This document shows positions 6,569 to 16,000 of a stretch of DNA of 62,214 nt, one piece after another; within the stretch, counting starts at the first letter, position 1; the number at the start of each line of letters is the position of its first letter. The notes below the pieces were generated by a model. That model saw nothing but the letters and a program-made list of their open reading frames with translations. It was not told the DNA's origin and made no database searches. Both the position numbers and the translations under genes were made by a program. Source of the stretch: Pontibacter qinzhouensis (GTDB lineage Bacteria; Bacteroidota; Bacteroidia; Cytophagales; Hymenobacteraceae); the NCBI RefSeq assembly GCF_008017455.1, contig NZ_VRTY01000029.1:1-62214 (forward strand). Reading direction: 5' to 3'.

Positions 6569-7396
6569 ATGGAAGAGACTAAATTACAAAAAACCGATCA
6601 TTATAACCGGCTGGAGAAGCCTGGGCAGGGGCGCTCGGGCAGGGTGCTGGGTGGCCTGGTGGTTATTGGCGTGGGCATGGTGCTTTTGGCTAACCAGCTA
6701 GGCGAAGTTAATTTGCCGCGCTGGGTTTTCTCCTGGAAAATGGCGCTGATACTGCTGGGTATTTTTATCGGGGCACGAAGCTCCTTTCAGCGGTCAGGCT
6801 GGCTGGTGCTGGTGTTCATCGGGGCCATGTTTCTGGCAGAAGATCTGTATCCGTCTATCTCGCTGAGGGCATACATCTGGCCTATTGTGCTGATCTCGAT
6901 GGGCCTCTGGATTATGCTTCGGCCTAACAGGTTTGGAGGCAACTGCGGCGGTTCCCGCAGAAGAGAATGGCGGCCTGGCCCGGGTGATCAGCAGGGCAGA
7001 GGCGGCATGGCAGCTGAACCGGGTTTCGCACCCAGCCCTGGAGCCGAGTTTATGTCTGATGACTATTTGAATGCTTTTACATTGTTTGGCGGTACCAAAA
7101 AGAACATCTTCTCCAAAGACTTTAAAGGCGGCACCATCGAGACTTTTTTTGGCGGATCGGAAATAAACCTGAGCCAGTCCGATTTGCAAGGTCCCGCTAC
7201 CATAGATGTATCGCAGGCATTTGGCGGCACCAAACTTATTGTGCCCTCGCATTGGAAGGTGCAGTCGGATGTGATGGCGATACTTGGCGGCATAGACGAT
7301 AAACGGCCACTGGTAAACGATACTTACAACACCGATAAAATACTCTACCTGAAAGGCACCATTATTTTCGGCGGCCTCGACATCCGGAGTTATTAA
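6569..7396 (+). CDS. LiaF-like membrane protein (LiaI-LiaF transmembrane and C-terminal beta domains)
   Basis: A 275-aa inner-membrane protein. About four hydrophobic segments (roughly 27-44, 49-66, 74-90, 97-117) follow a short basic N-terminus. A Gly/Arg-rich linker (about 120-150) leads into a C-terminal domain with repeating beta-helix-like units: TLFGGTKKN, TFFGGSEINL, QAFGGTKLIVP, AILGGIDDKR, IIFGGLDIR. This FGG pattern marks the LiaF/YvqF cell-wall-stress family. In Firmicutes LiaF restrains a two-component system. Here a LytS-type kinase and LytTR regulator follow on the same strand, so a similar accessory role in envelope sensing is plausible but inferred. Confidence 0.85.
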   Translation: MEETKLQKTDHYNRLEKPGQGRSGRVLGGLVVIGVGMVLLANQLGEVNLPRWVFSWKMALILLGIFIGARSSFQRSGWLVLVFIGAMFLAEDLYPSISLRAYIWPIVLISMGLWIMLRPNRFGGNCGGSRRREWRPGPGDQQGRGGMAAEPGFAPSPGAEFMSDDYLNAFTLFGGTKKNIFSKDFKGGTIETFFGGSEINLSQSDLQGPATIDVSQAFGGTKLIVPSHWKVQSDVMAILGGIDDKRPLVNDTYNTDKILYLKGTIIFGGLDIRSY

Positions 7397-7402
7397 TTTT
7401 TG

Positions 7403-7574
7403 AATTGTGAATGAGAGAGTGAGAGAATTTTTAAAATTCTGAGTGAGCGAATGGATGATTAAAAATGAATGGACTGTAATAGCAATTGCCTTGCCTCTAC
7501 CCATAACTAGTTTACTCTCCGTCAGCACCTGAATACTATTCTCTCACTCATTCATTCATTCAAGATTCACAATT
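7403..7574. repeat. Imperfect inverted repeat between the LiaF-like and LytS genes
   Basis: The segment at 7403-7428 (AATTGTGAATGAG then GTGAGAGAAT) reappears inverted at 7538-7574, with about 11 extra bases from repeated ATTC units. The arms enclose about 110 bp. The adjoining CACTCATTCAAAATT (7581-7595) recurs near 16930, so this may be a decayed mobile or REP-like unit. Confidence 0.5.
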
Positions 7575-7599
7575 TAATTCACTCATTCAAAATTAAAAA

Positions 7600-8625
7600 A
7601 TGTATTCTCTCAAGCTCATACTGCTGTACATAGGGTGGGCCTTGCTTTGGGCAATGGTGCAGGTGCTGGTGCTGTACCAGGCAGGTTATGCATGGGAGCT
7701 AACGGTAACAGATGGGTTAGTAACGAACGGCGCCATTGTGTTAGGGGGCTATGTAATTGGGTCGTGTTTACGGTTTTACCAGCCGGAACTTAAAAATGTA
7801 GCGTACCTGCTGGGGAGTACGCTGGTGCTGGCTGGCTTAGGAGTGGCTGCAGCCGAGTGGGTGCTGGAGCAGGCGCTGAATGGGCAAACGGCCTACCTGC
7901 AGTTTGTAGATGCCACGCTGCCCGTACGCTTTGCCTTTGCCTGGCTTATGCTGCTGTTCATGGCGCTGCTGCACGGGCTCTGGGCTTATATGCGGGAGCA
8001 GCAGCAGGCAGAGGAGCGGAAATTGTCGCTAGAGAAGCTGGCCCGGGAGGCGGAGCTGCATACCCTGCAGCAAAAATTGCAGCCGCACTTTCTGTTCAAT
8101 AGCCTTAATTCTATCAGCGCCTTAATTGGGGCAAGGCCGGAGCAGGCCCGCTGCATGACACAGCAGCTATCGGAGTTTCTGCGCGGCACCCTCCGCAAAG
8201 ACGACCAGCAGCTGGTGCCGCTGCAAGACGAGTTGCAGCACCTGCAGCTCTACCTCGATATTGAGAAAGTGCGGTTTGGGCACCGGCTGCAAACGGTGCT
8301 CGAGCACCAGTCCGAGACCCTAACCCTGCAACTGCCGGTGCTGCTCCTGCAACCTGTGGTAGAGAATGCCATTAAGTTCGGCCTCTACGATACCCTCGGC
8401 GATACCACTATCCGGCTGTCGGCCAGGGCAGAGGCCGGGCAACTGGTGCTGGTGGTGCAGAACCCCTACGACCCAGCTACGCTACAGCCCAGGCGCGGCA
8501 CCGGCTTCGGCCTAGACTCGGTAAGGCGCAGGCTTTACCTGCTCTATGCCAGGCCCGACCTGCTAACTACCGAGCAATCGGGGGCACTGTTTATAACCAC
8601 CATTAAAATTCCGCAAAGCCTATGA
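7600..8625 (+). CDS. LytS-family sensor histidine kinase
   Basis: A 341-aa membrane kinase. Four hydrophobic segments fill the first ~130 residues. A short coiled region (EQQQAEERKLSLEKLAREAELHTL) links to the His_kinase domain, where LQPHFLFNSLNSISALI carries the phospho-acceptor H163. The ATPase part has VLLLQPVVENAIKFGLYD (N box) and GTGFGLDSVRRRLYLLY (G box). This is the compact PF06580-type kinase usual in Bacteroidota, which pairs with LytTR regulators. The stop overlaps the start of the regulator by 4 bp (ATGA), so the two form a translationally coupled pair. The ligand is unknown; the upstream LiaF-like gene hints at cell-envelope state. Confidence 0.92.
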   Translation: MYSLKLILLYIGWALLWAMVQVLVLYQAGYAWELTVTDGLVTNGAIVLGGYVIGSCLRFYQPELKNVAYLLGSTLVLAGLGVAAAEWVLEQALNGQTAYLQFVDATLPVRFAFAWLMLLFMALLHGLWAYMREQQQAEERKLSLEKLAREAELHTLQQKLQPHFLFNSLNSISALIGARPEQARCMTQQLSEFLRGTLRKDDQQLVPLQDELQHLQLYLDIEKVRFGHRLQTVLEHQSETLTLQLPVLLLQPVVENAIKFGLYDTLGDTTIRLSARAEAGQLVLVVQNPYDPATLQPRRGTGFGLDSVRRRLYLLYARPDLLTTEQSGALFITTIKIPQSL

Positions 8626-9362
8626 TTAAATGTTTAGTTATTGATGATGAGCCCCTGGCGCGGAGCATCGTGCTGGAGTACCTGCAGCAGTACCCCGACA
8701 TACAGGTAATGCAGGAATGCTGCGATGGTTTTGAAGGCGTGAAAGCCATTATGCAGCACCAGCCAGACCTGGTGTTCCTCGATATCCAGATGCCAAAGAT
8801 CAGCGGTTTCGAGATGCTGGAGCTTGTGGAGGCCGCCCCCGGCGTTATTTTCACGACCGCTTTCGATGAGTACGCCATCAAAGCCTTTGAGGCCAATGCC
8901 GTAGATTACCTGCTCAAGCCCTTTAGCGCCGAGCGGTTTAACGCAGCCATAAAAAAATGGATGAGTCAGCAGCAGGCAAGTGTACACCAAACGGCCAAAA
9001 CCCTGGACGAAGCCACCTCCCGGCACCCCGAGGAGCAGCATCGGATTGTGGTAAAGGTCGGCAGCAACATCCGGATTATTCCGGTGCACGAGGTGCAGTA
9101 CCTGGAGGCCTACGACGATTATGTGAAAATTCATACCAAAGATGGCTGCTTCCTGAAAAAGAAAACCATGAGCTACTATGAGAAAACCCTGGACGAGGCG
9201 CAGTTTGTGCGGGTGCACCGGTCTTACATCATCGCCTTGCCGGAGCTAACCCGCATCGAGCCGTTCGAGAAAGACAGCCACATGGCCCTGCTCCGGACGG
9301 GCACACGCATACCCTTAAGCAAAAGCGGCTACAGCAAACTTAAAGCTGTTTTAGGTATTTAG
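8622..9362 (+). CDS. LytTR-family response regulator
   Basis: A 246-aa transcription factor. The receiver domain (about 1-120) has the acidic pair D8-D9, phospho-acceptor D54 in PDLVFLDIQMP, the switch Thr in IFTTAFDEYA, and Lys in DYLLKPF. The LytTR DNA-binding domain (about 140-246) has VKVGSNIRIIPVHEVQYLEAYDDYVKIH and FVRVHRSYIIAL. It is coupled to the LytS kinase by a 4-bp overlap. A full copy of the 57-bp repeat starts 10 bp after the stop and may act in 3'-end formation. Confidence 0.95.
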   Translation: MIKCLVIDDEPLARSIVLEYLQQYPDIQVMQECCDGFEGVKAIMQHQPDLVFLDIQMPKISGFEMLELVEAAPGVIFTTAFDEYAIKAFEANAVDYLLKPFSAERFNAAIKKWMSQQQASVHQTAKTLDEATSRHPEEQHRIVVKVGSNIRIIPVHEVQYLEAYDDYVKIHTKDGCFLKKKTMSYYEKTLDEAQFVRVHRSYIIALPELTRIEPFEKDSHMALLRTGTRIPLSKSGYSKLKAVLGI

Positions 9363-9371
9363 ACCCTGGTA

Positions 9372-9428
9372 ACCCTTGACCTCAAAGAGTTAAAATATCT
9401 TCGGAAGGCTGTTTTCATTAGAATAATT
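9372..9428 (-). repeat. 57-bp-family dispersed repeat, full copy with G-poor leader
   Basis: Minus-strand reading: AATTATTCTAATGAAAA, CAGCCTTCCGAAGA, spacer, TCAAGGGT. The TCAAGGGT end is 10 bp from the stop of the LytTR gene. On the minus strand it is preceded by a C-poor/G-poor A-C-T leader covering roughly 9429-9530. Confidence 0.9.
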
Positions 9429-9559
9429 TGGTTGTTGATTGTCTTTTGTTAATTGTTAAATGGTTGATGTAAGGATTTGAAATGTGAAGATGTAGAAATG
9501 ATGTAAGGAGATTTTGAGTTCTAAATGAGTGGATATCTCATCACTTTTAACTTGTAAAA

Positions 9560-9616
9560 GGTCTCGGATCTAAAGTCAAAAAAATCCTTCAGAAGGCCAT
9601 TTTTATTAGAATATTT
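9560..9616 (-). repeat. 57-bp-family dispersed repeat, copy with degenerate end
   Basis: Minus-strand reading: AAATATTCTAATAAAAATGG, CCTTCTGAAGG, TTTT; the final TCAAGGGT has decayed to CCGAGACC. It is the second copy in the same 430-bp intergenic region (9363-9793). That region otherwise holds the A-C-T-rich leader of the first copy and the TetR promoter/operator area. Confidence 0.7.
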
Positions 9617-9761
9617 GATTTTTTACACTTGCAGCTCAGGTTTTCTACTAGGCTGAAAAACGATTCTTAGGTACTTTCAGCAGGTGTGGCAGGTAGCTAA
9701 CGGGTTGATTAAGACAGGCTTACAATTGTTAGTATTGCGAATAAATAATATAGGAAACTTT

Positions 9762-9780
9762 GGAAACTAAAAATGTTTCC
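9762..9780. promoter_or_regulatory. Palindrome upstream of the TetR-family gene, candidate operator
   Basis: GGAAAC (9762-9767) and GTTTCC (9775-9780) flank a 7-nt spacer, and a further GGAAAC lies at 9753-9758. The site ends 13 bp before the GTG start of the TetR regulator, a usual place for an autorepression operator of a TetR-efflux operon. Confidence 0.45.
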
Positions 9781-9793
9781 GTAGTTTTGGCTT

Positions 9794-10441
9794 GTGGATC
9801 AGCAAACAGAGGCGCTTCAGTTGAAGTCAGAAAATCAGGTTAAAATTGCAACAGCTGCGTTCGAGCTGTTTTGCGAGCAGGGCATTAAAAGTGTGTCGAT
9901 GGATGATATTGCGCAGCACCTGGCTATATCTAAAAAAACCATCTACAAGTGGTACAGCAACAAAGATGAGGTTGTTTTTGCTGCCGTAAAAGGATTTTTA
10001 GATAAAATGGGAAGCGATAGCGAGTGCTGCCTCTCTAATGCTGGAAATGCGGTTGCCCAGCTTTTTGACATCATGCAGACAGTGCGGCAGCTTTTCGTGA
10101 GTATCAGGCCAGCCGTTTTTCATGATTTGCGCAAATACCACCCTCGTGCCTGGAAACTCTGGCAAGACCACAAATGCGAATTTATGCTCGAGAAAATAAA
10201 AGAGAACCTGCGGCAGGGTATAGCCGAAGGCCTCTTCAGAAAAGACCTGGACATAGAAGTAATAGCCCGCATCCGGTTGATTATGGTAGAGTTGCCATTC
10301 GACCCGCACATTTTTCCGCAACACGAGTTTAACCTGCAGCAGGTGCAGCAGGCAAACCTGGAACTCTACATGCTTGGTATCGCCACACTTAAAGGCCACA
10401 AGCTTATAAACGAGTACAAACAAGTCAAAGAAGAAGAATAA
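9794..10441 (+). CDS. TetR/AcrR-family transcriptional regulator of the efflux operon
   Basis: A 215-aa repressor-type protein with a GTG start. The N-terminal TetR helix-turn-helix is clear: KIATAAFELFCEQGIKSVSMDDIA then AISKKTIYKWYSNKDEVV (about 15-62). The C-terminal ligand-binding domain is helical and family-variable, as usual. It is followed after 24 bp by TolC, MFP and RND genes on the same strand, so it very likely controls this pump. The inducer is unknown. The palindrome at 9762-9780 is a candidate operator. Confidence 0.92.
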   Translation: MDQQTEALQLKSENQVKIATAAFELFCEQGIKSVSMDDIAQHLAISKKTIYKWYSNKDEVVFAAVKGFLDKMGSDSECCLSNAGNAVAQLFDIMQTVRQLFVSIRPAVFHDLRKYHPRAWKLWQDHKCEFMLEKIKENLRQGIAEGLFRKDLDIEVIARIRLIMVELPFDPHIFPQHEFNLQQVQQANLELYMLGIATLKGHKLINEYKQVKEEE

Positions 10442-10465
10442 CCACACCTACTTCCAGCATAAATT

Positions 10466-11824
10466 ATGAAAAAACTAGTTAGCCTTGTAGTGGCAGTGGC
10501 TGCTATGCTTGGCGCCTCGTGTGCACATGCGCAATCTTACTCGCTCAAGCAAAGCATCGAGTATGCGCTGCAAAACCGGATTAACCTGAAGATGGCCCGC
10601 AACCAGCAGCAGATCGATAAAGCCCAGGTAGGCGAGATCAGGGCCACGGGGCTGCCTCAGATAAGTGCCGTGTTCGAAGCCGGCGATAACTTTATACAGC
10701 AGCAGAGCTTTTTGCCAGCCGAGTTCTTCCAGGACCCCGACAACCCTAACTCGCCGGAGCCCGGCACCTTTGTGCCGGTTACTTTTACCCCAATTTACAC
10801 CGGTAACGTGATAGTAAGCGGTAGCCAGCTCTTGTTCGACGGGTCTTACCTGATTGGCCTGAAAGCTGCCAAAACCTATACCGAACTGGCCCGAAAAGAT
10901 TTAATTCAGAATGAAATAGATGTGGCCGAACAGGTTTCTAAGGCCTACTACAGCGTGCTGGTTAACCGCGAGCGCCTGGAACTGCTCAACCAGAACCTGC
11001 TGCGGCTCGATACGCTGCTCTGGCAAACGGATGTGATGTTTAAAAACGGCGTGGCAGAGAAACTGGATGTTGACAGGCTGCGCGTTTCTTTAAACAACCT
11101 GAAGGTGGAGAAACAGAAAACTGAGCGGCTGCTTGTGCTGAGCGAAGACCTGCTGAAATTTCAGATGGGGCTGAACCAGAAAGAGCCTGTTTACCTGACA
11201 GATGAGCTGGCTGAAGTAGAAGTGGAGGTCGCTAAAACCAACACCGCTAATTTCGATTACGCTAACAGAATAGAATATTCTGTGCTCGAAACACAGCACA
11301 GCCTGGCAGAACTGAACCTCCGCAACATTAACTCCGGCTACCTGCCTAAGCTCTACCTGAATGGCCGCTACGGCTACAATGCGGCCAGCAACGAGTTTAA
11401 CGGCATGACCCGAACCCGTAACTGGCTCGAGTATGGCTACGTAGGCGCGCAGCTGCAGGTGCCTATTTTTGATGGCTTGCGCAAAAGCTACCAGGCACAG
11501 CAGGCCAAGTTGACCCTGAACAATACCAAACTCGGTTTCGAGAGCCTCAAGCAAAGCATCGACCTGCAGTTGTCGCAGGCCTCCGCCGACCTCACCAGCT
11601 CGCTCGAAGTACTGGCATCGCAGCGCGAAAACATGGAGCTGGCAGAAGAAATAGCGCGTGTGGCAAAAATTAAGTTTCAGGAAGGTGTGGGTACCAACCT
11701 GGAAGTTGTAACCGCCGAAACAGACCTGCGTGGCGCACAAACTAACTATTATTCTGCCATGTACGATGCCCTGATAGCCAAAGTGAACCTTGATAAAGCC
11801 ACCGGCACCCTCTTAACAAAATAA
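10466..11824 (+). CDS. TolC-family outer-membrane efflux protein
   Basis: A 452-aa protein with a Sec signal (MKKLVSLVVAVAAMLGASCAHAQS). Two tandem OEP repeats follow: one with SLKQSIEYALQNRINLKMARNQQ near the N-terminus, the other with LEYGYVGAQLQVPIFDGLRKSYQAQQAK after residue ~320. The long alpha-helical coiled segments end in FQEGVGTNLEVVTAETDLRGAQTNYY, the usual TolC signature of the second repeat. It forms the outer-membrane channel of a tripartite pump with the next two products. Length is normal. Confidence 0.94.
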   Translation: MKKLVSLVVAVAAMLGASCAHAQSYSLKQSIEYALQNRINLKMARNQQQIDKAQVGEIRATGLPQISAVFEAGDNFIQQQSFLPAEFFQDPDNPNSPEPGTFVPVTFTPIYTGNVIVSGSQLLFDGSYLIGLKAAKTYTELARKDLIQNEIDVAEQVSKAYYSVLVNRERLELLNQNLLRLDTLLWQTDVMFKNGVAEKLDVDRLRVSLNNLKVEKQKTERLLVLSEDLLKFQMGLNQKEPVYLTDELAEVEVEVAKTNTANFDYANRIEYSVLETQHSLAELNLRNINSGYLPKLYLNGRYGYNAASNEFNGMTRTRNWLEYGYVGAQLQVPIFDGLRKSYQAQQAKLTLNNTKLGFESLKQSIDLQLSQASADLTSSLEVLASQRENMELAEEIARVAKIKFQEGVGTNLEVVTAETDLRGAQTNYYSAMYDALIAKVNLDKATGTLLTK

Positions 11825-11854
11825 AACTATAGCATAGGCAAACCTCAACCAACC

Positions 11855-13006
11855 ATGAAAAGAGTATTAGGAATAGCAGTAACAGCCATTTTGGTGAGCC
11901 TGGCAGCCTGCCAGCAAAACAACGACAAAGAAGCACAGCTGGCTGAACTGAAAAGTCAGCAGACCGACATACAAGCCCAGATTGCCGCACTCGAAGCTGA
12001 ACTAAAGGCCGAGGGTAAAGGCGGGGAGCCTGAAAAGAAAACCATTCCTGTAACAGTGGCCGCTATCCGGCAAGACACATTCCGGCATTACCTCGAAGTA
12101 CAGGGCAAGGTAGACTTTACGCAGAACATAATGGTGAGCCCCAAAGTAGGTGGCGTGCTGACCAGCGTGCGGGTAGTGCCCGGCGATAAGGTAGGAAAAG
12201 GACAGACCCTGGCAACCATAGATGCCACCATACTCGACCAGAACCTGGCAGAAGTGCGCACCCGCCTCGACCTGGCCCGCATTTCTTACGAAAAGCAGAA
12301 AAACCTCTGGGACCAGCAGATTGGTACCGAAATGCAATACCTGACGGCCAAAAACAACTACGAAGCCTTGCAACGCAACATTGGCTCTATGGAGCAGCAG
12401 CGCGACCAGTTTAATGTAAAAGCTCCCATTAGCGGCGTGGTAGATGAGGTGGTGCCCAACTCAGGTGAGTCTGTAGCGCCGGGTGTAGGCATTATTCGGG
12501 TAGTAAACACAACCGGAGGTAAAGTAGTAGCCGAGGTGTCGGAGGCCTACCTCTCAAAAATTAAGAAAGGCGATGCCGCCGTGGTAAGCTTCCCGGATCT
12601 GCAGACAGAGGTAAACGCTACGGTAGATGTAGTGAGCCAGTTTATTAACCCGACTAACCGAAGCTTTAAAATTGAGCTGAGGCTGAAGGAAAACAAAGAC
12701 ATAACACTTCGTCCGAACCTGGTGGCGCTCGTGCGCATTCAGGATTACGTGAAACAGGATGCTATTACCGTGCCCGTTAACCTGTTGCAGAAAGACGAAA
12801 AGGCACAGTATATCTACGTGGCTAAAAAAGAAGGTGAGCGCTATGTGGCTACCCGAAAAGAAGTAACAACCGGTGTAACCTATAGCGGACAGGTAGAAGT
12901 ACTCTCGGGGCTGTCGGCAAGCGACCAGATTATTACGGCTGGCTACCAGAACCTGAACGAAGGGCAGCCAGTGGTTTTTAACCAGGTTAGCAGTGTAGCT
13001 CCATAA
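11855..13006 (+). CDS. RND efflux periplasmic adaptor (HlyD/MFP family) lipoprotein
   Basis: A 383-aa adaptor with a lipoprotein signal (VSLAACQQ, C19). A short coiled coil (about 25-52, KEAQLAELKSQQTDIQAQI) precedes the barrel-sandwich/lipoyl half (FTQNIMVSPKVGGVLTSVRV..GDKVGKGQTLATID). A short hairpin follows, then the second lipoyl half (NVKAPISGVVDEVVPNSGESVAPG) and the beta-barrel and membrane-proximal domains (VPVNLLQKDEKAQYIYV..). It links the RND transporter and TolC. It lies between the TolC and RND genes with short gaps (30 and 17 bp), so one operon is likely. Confidence 0.94.
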   Translation: MKRVLGIAVTAILVSLAACQQNNDKEAQLAELKSQQTDIQAQIAALEAELKAEGKGGEPEKKTIPVTVAAIRQDTFRHYLEVQGKVDFTQNIMVSPKVGGVLTSVRVVPGDKVGKGQTLATIDATILDQNLAEVRTRLDLARISYEKQKNLWDQQIGTEMQYLTAKNNYEALQRNIGSMEQQRDQFNVKAPISGVVDEVVPNSGESVAPGVGIIRVVNTTGGKVVAEVSEAYLSKIKKGDAAVVSFPDLQTEVNATVDVVSQFINPTNRSFKIELRLKENKDITLRPNLVALVRIQDYVKQDAITVPVNLLQKDEKAQYIYVAKKEGERYVATRKEVTTGVTYSGQVEVLSGLSASDQIITAGYQNLNEGQPVVFNQVSSVAP

Positions 13007-13023
13007 CACTTAAGCAGAAAACT

Positions 13024-16000
13024 ATGAAACAGTTTAAGCCAACCAACTGGTCTATCGACAACCGGACCAGTATCTATATCATTACCATTATTATCTCTAT
13101 TGCAGGTATCTTCTCCTACATTAACATGCAGAAAGAGAACTTCCCGGATATTGTAATTCCTACCGTGTTTGTGGGTACTATCCATCCGGGTACGTCGCCT
13201 TCGGATATGGAGAACCTGGTAACGCGCCCCATCGAGAAACAAATTAAGTCTATTTCGGGTGTGAAAACAGTAACTTCTAACTCGCTGCAGGACTTCTCTA
13301 TGATTACCGTGGAGTTCAACACCGATGTGGAGGTGGTAGAGGCCAAGCAGCTGGTAAAAGATGCCGTAGACAAAGCCCGCACCGACCTGCCAACCGACCT
13401 CGACCAGGACCCCACCGTGCAGGAAGTTAACTTCTCCGAATTCCCGATTATGTCGGTTAACGTGTCGGGTAGCTACAGCCTCGACAGGCTGAAGAAGTAT
13501 GCCGAAGACGTGCAGGACCGGATAGAAGGGCTGCCCGAGATTACCCGTGTGGATATGGTGGGAGCACTCGACAAAGAGGTGCAGGTGAACGTGGACATGT
13601 ACAAAATGCAGACGGCCCGGGTTACTTTTAACGATATAGCCAATGCCATTGCCTACGAAAACATGACCATATCAGGCGGTAACGTGGCTGTGGGCGAAAT
13701 GAAGCGCTCGGTAAGGGTAGTGGGGCAGTACACAGATCCGAACAAGATCGGCGACATTGTAGTGAAATCTGTAGCAGGTGCCAACATTCAACTTAAAGAA
13801 ATTGCTGAGGTAAAAGAAGGCTTTGAAGAGCAGGAAAGTTATGCCCGCCTCGACAATTCGCCGGTTATTACCCTGAATGTAATTAAAAGGAGCGGCGAAA
13901 ACCTGATTGAGGCATCAGACAAAATTACTGCCCTGATAGACGAAATGCAGGGTTCTGTGCTGCCCAACGACCTGAAGATAACCATTACCGGGGAGCAGGC
14001 AACACAAACGCGCCACACGCTCAACGACCTGATCAACACCATCATTATCGGGTTTGTGCTGGTAACGCTTATCCTGATGTTCTTTATGGGAACTACCAAC
14101 GCTATTTTCGTTGGCTTGTCGGTGCCGCTGTCTATGTTCCTGGCCTTTATTTTTATGCCGACCATCGGTTTCTCGCTGAACATGATCGTGCTGTTCTCGT
14201 TCCTGCTGGCATTGGGTATAGTGGTAGACGATGCCATTGTGGTTATCGAAAACACGCACCGTATCTTTCATCAGTCGAACATCAGCATAATAAAAGCAGC
14301 CAAAGAGGCAGCCGGAGAGGTGTTTGTGCCGGTGCTGGCCGGTACGCTTACAACAGTGGCACCTTTCCTGCCGCTGGCGTTCTGGCCTGGTGTGGTAGGT
14401 AAGTTCATGTTCTTTCTGCCTATAACACTTATTATAACACTGATGTCGTCGTTGCTGGTGGCGTTTATCATGAACCCGGTGTTTGCTGTTACTTTCATGA
14501 AGAAAGACCATGGGCAGAAGATTTCGCCAAAGGCTCGCAAAAGGTTCTTGTTCATTACGGTAGGTGCGCTGCTGGTGGCAGTGGTGCTCTATATTGCCGG
14601 CTGGTACGGAACGGCTAATCTGATTGTGCTCGGTGTGCTGCTCGTGCTCCTGAACAAGTATGTGTTTACCCGCATGATCAATGGTTTCCAGAACAAGGTG
14701 CTGCCACGTTTTATGAATAGCTATGAGAAGATGCTTCGGTGGACGCTTGTAGGGAAAAGGCCGATAGGTGTTTTTGGAGGCATACTGGTGTTGCTCGTCA
14801 TCTCCTTTATCGCGATAGGCATCCGGTCGCCAAAAGTGGTTTTCTTTCCTGAAAGCGACCCTAACTTTGTGTATACCTACATCCAGTTGCCTGTTGGTAC
14901 CGACCAGGTTGTAACCGACTCCGTTACGAAACTTGTTGAAAAGCGCATTTATGGTGTGATAGGGGATAAAAATCCTGATGTGGAGTCGGTTATCTCGAAC
15001 GTAGCCATTGGTGCCGGCGATGAGAACGACCGCAGCACGACAGCGCAGTCGCATAAAGGCAAGGTAACAGTTGCTTTTGTGGAGTACCAGGACCGCGTTA
15101 CTGACAGAACTTCAGGTACTTATCTTAATGAGATACGGGAGGCAGTAAAAGGTATTCCGGGTACAGAAATTACAGTCAGTAAAGAACAGGATGGCCCGCC
15201 GGTAGGCAAGCCAATCAGTATCGAGATATCCGGTGAAGAGTTTCCGGAGCTTATTACGGTGTCCAGAAATGTGGCAGCCTATATAAACCAGCAGCAGATA
15301 CCTGGTATAGAAGGCCTGAAGTCGGACCTGGAAGACAGCAAACCGGAGGTGGTGATTAACATAAACCGTGAGCGTGCCAACCGCGAAGGCATCAGTACAG
15401 GTCAGATTGGCTCTGAGGTACGAACAGCCATTTTTGGAAGAGAAGCCTCCAAGTTTAAGCTTGATGAGGACGAGTATCCCATCCAGGTGCGCTATGCGGA
15501 GCCTTACCGAAAGAATATTGATGCTGTGATGAACATGCTCATCACCTACCGCGACATGAACTCCGGGCTTGTACGCCAGATTCCGCTCTCGTCTGTGGCC
15601 ACTATCGAGTACTCGAACACCTATGGCGGCATTAAGCGCAAAAACCTGAAACGCATGGTTACCTTAGAGTCTAACGTGCTGGACGGCTACAACGCTAACG
15701 AAATTGTACAGCAAATTGAGCAGTCGCTGGTTAACTTCCAGACACCCGAGGGCTATGAGGTGCGCATGGGAGGGCAGCAGGAAGAGCAGCAGGAGACCGG
15801 CCAGTTCCTAATGGTGGCGCTGGTAGCTGCGTTCTGCATCATCTTCCTGATTCTGGTAACACAGTTTAATTCAGTTTCCAAGCCATTCATCATTCTGTCA
15901 GAGGTGTTGTTTAGTATAATTGGGGTGCTTTTAGGGTTCTCTATTTTTGGCATGGATGCCTCCATTGTTATGACAGGAGTAGGTATTGTGGCGCTGGCAG

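Noticed and set aside
13915..15054. 379-codon minus-strand frame opposite the RND permease
   Set aside because: The plus strand is a clear RND transporter; the other frame has no recognisable domain.
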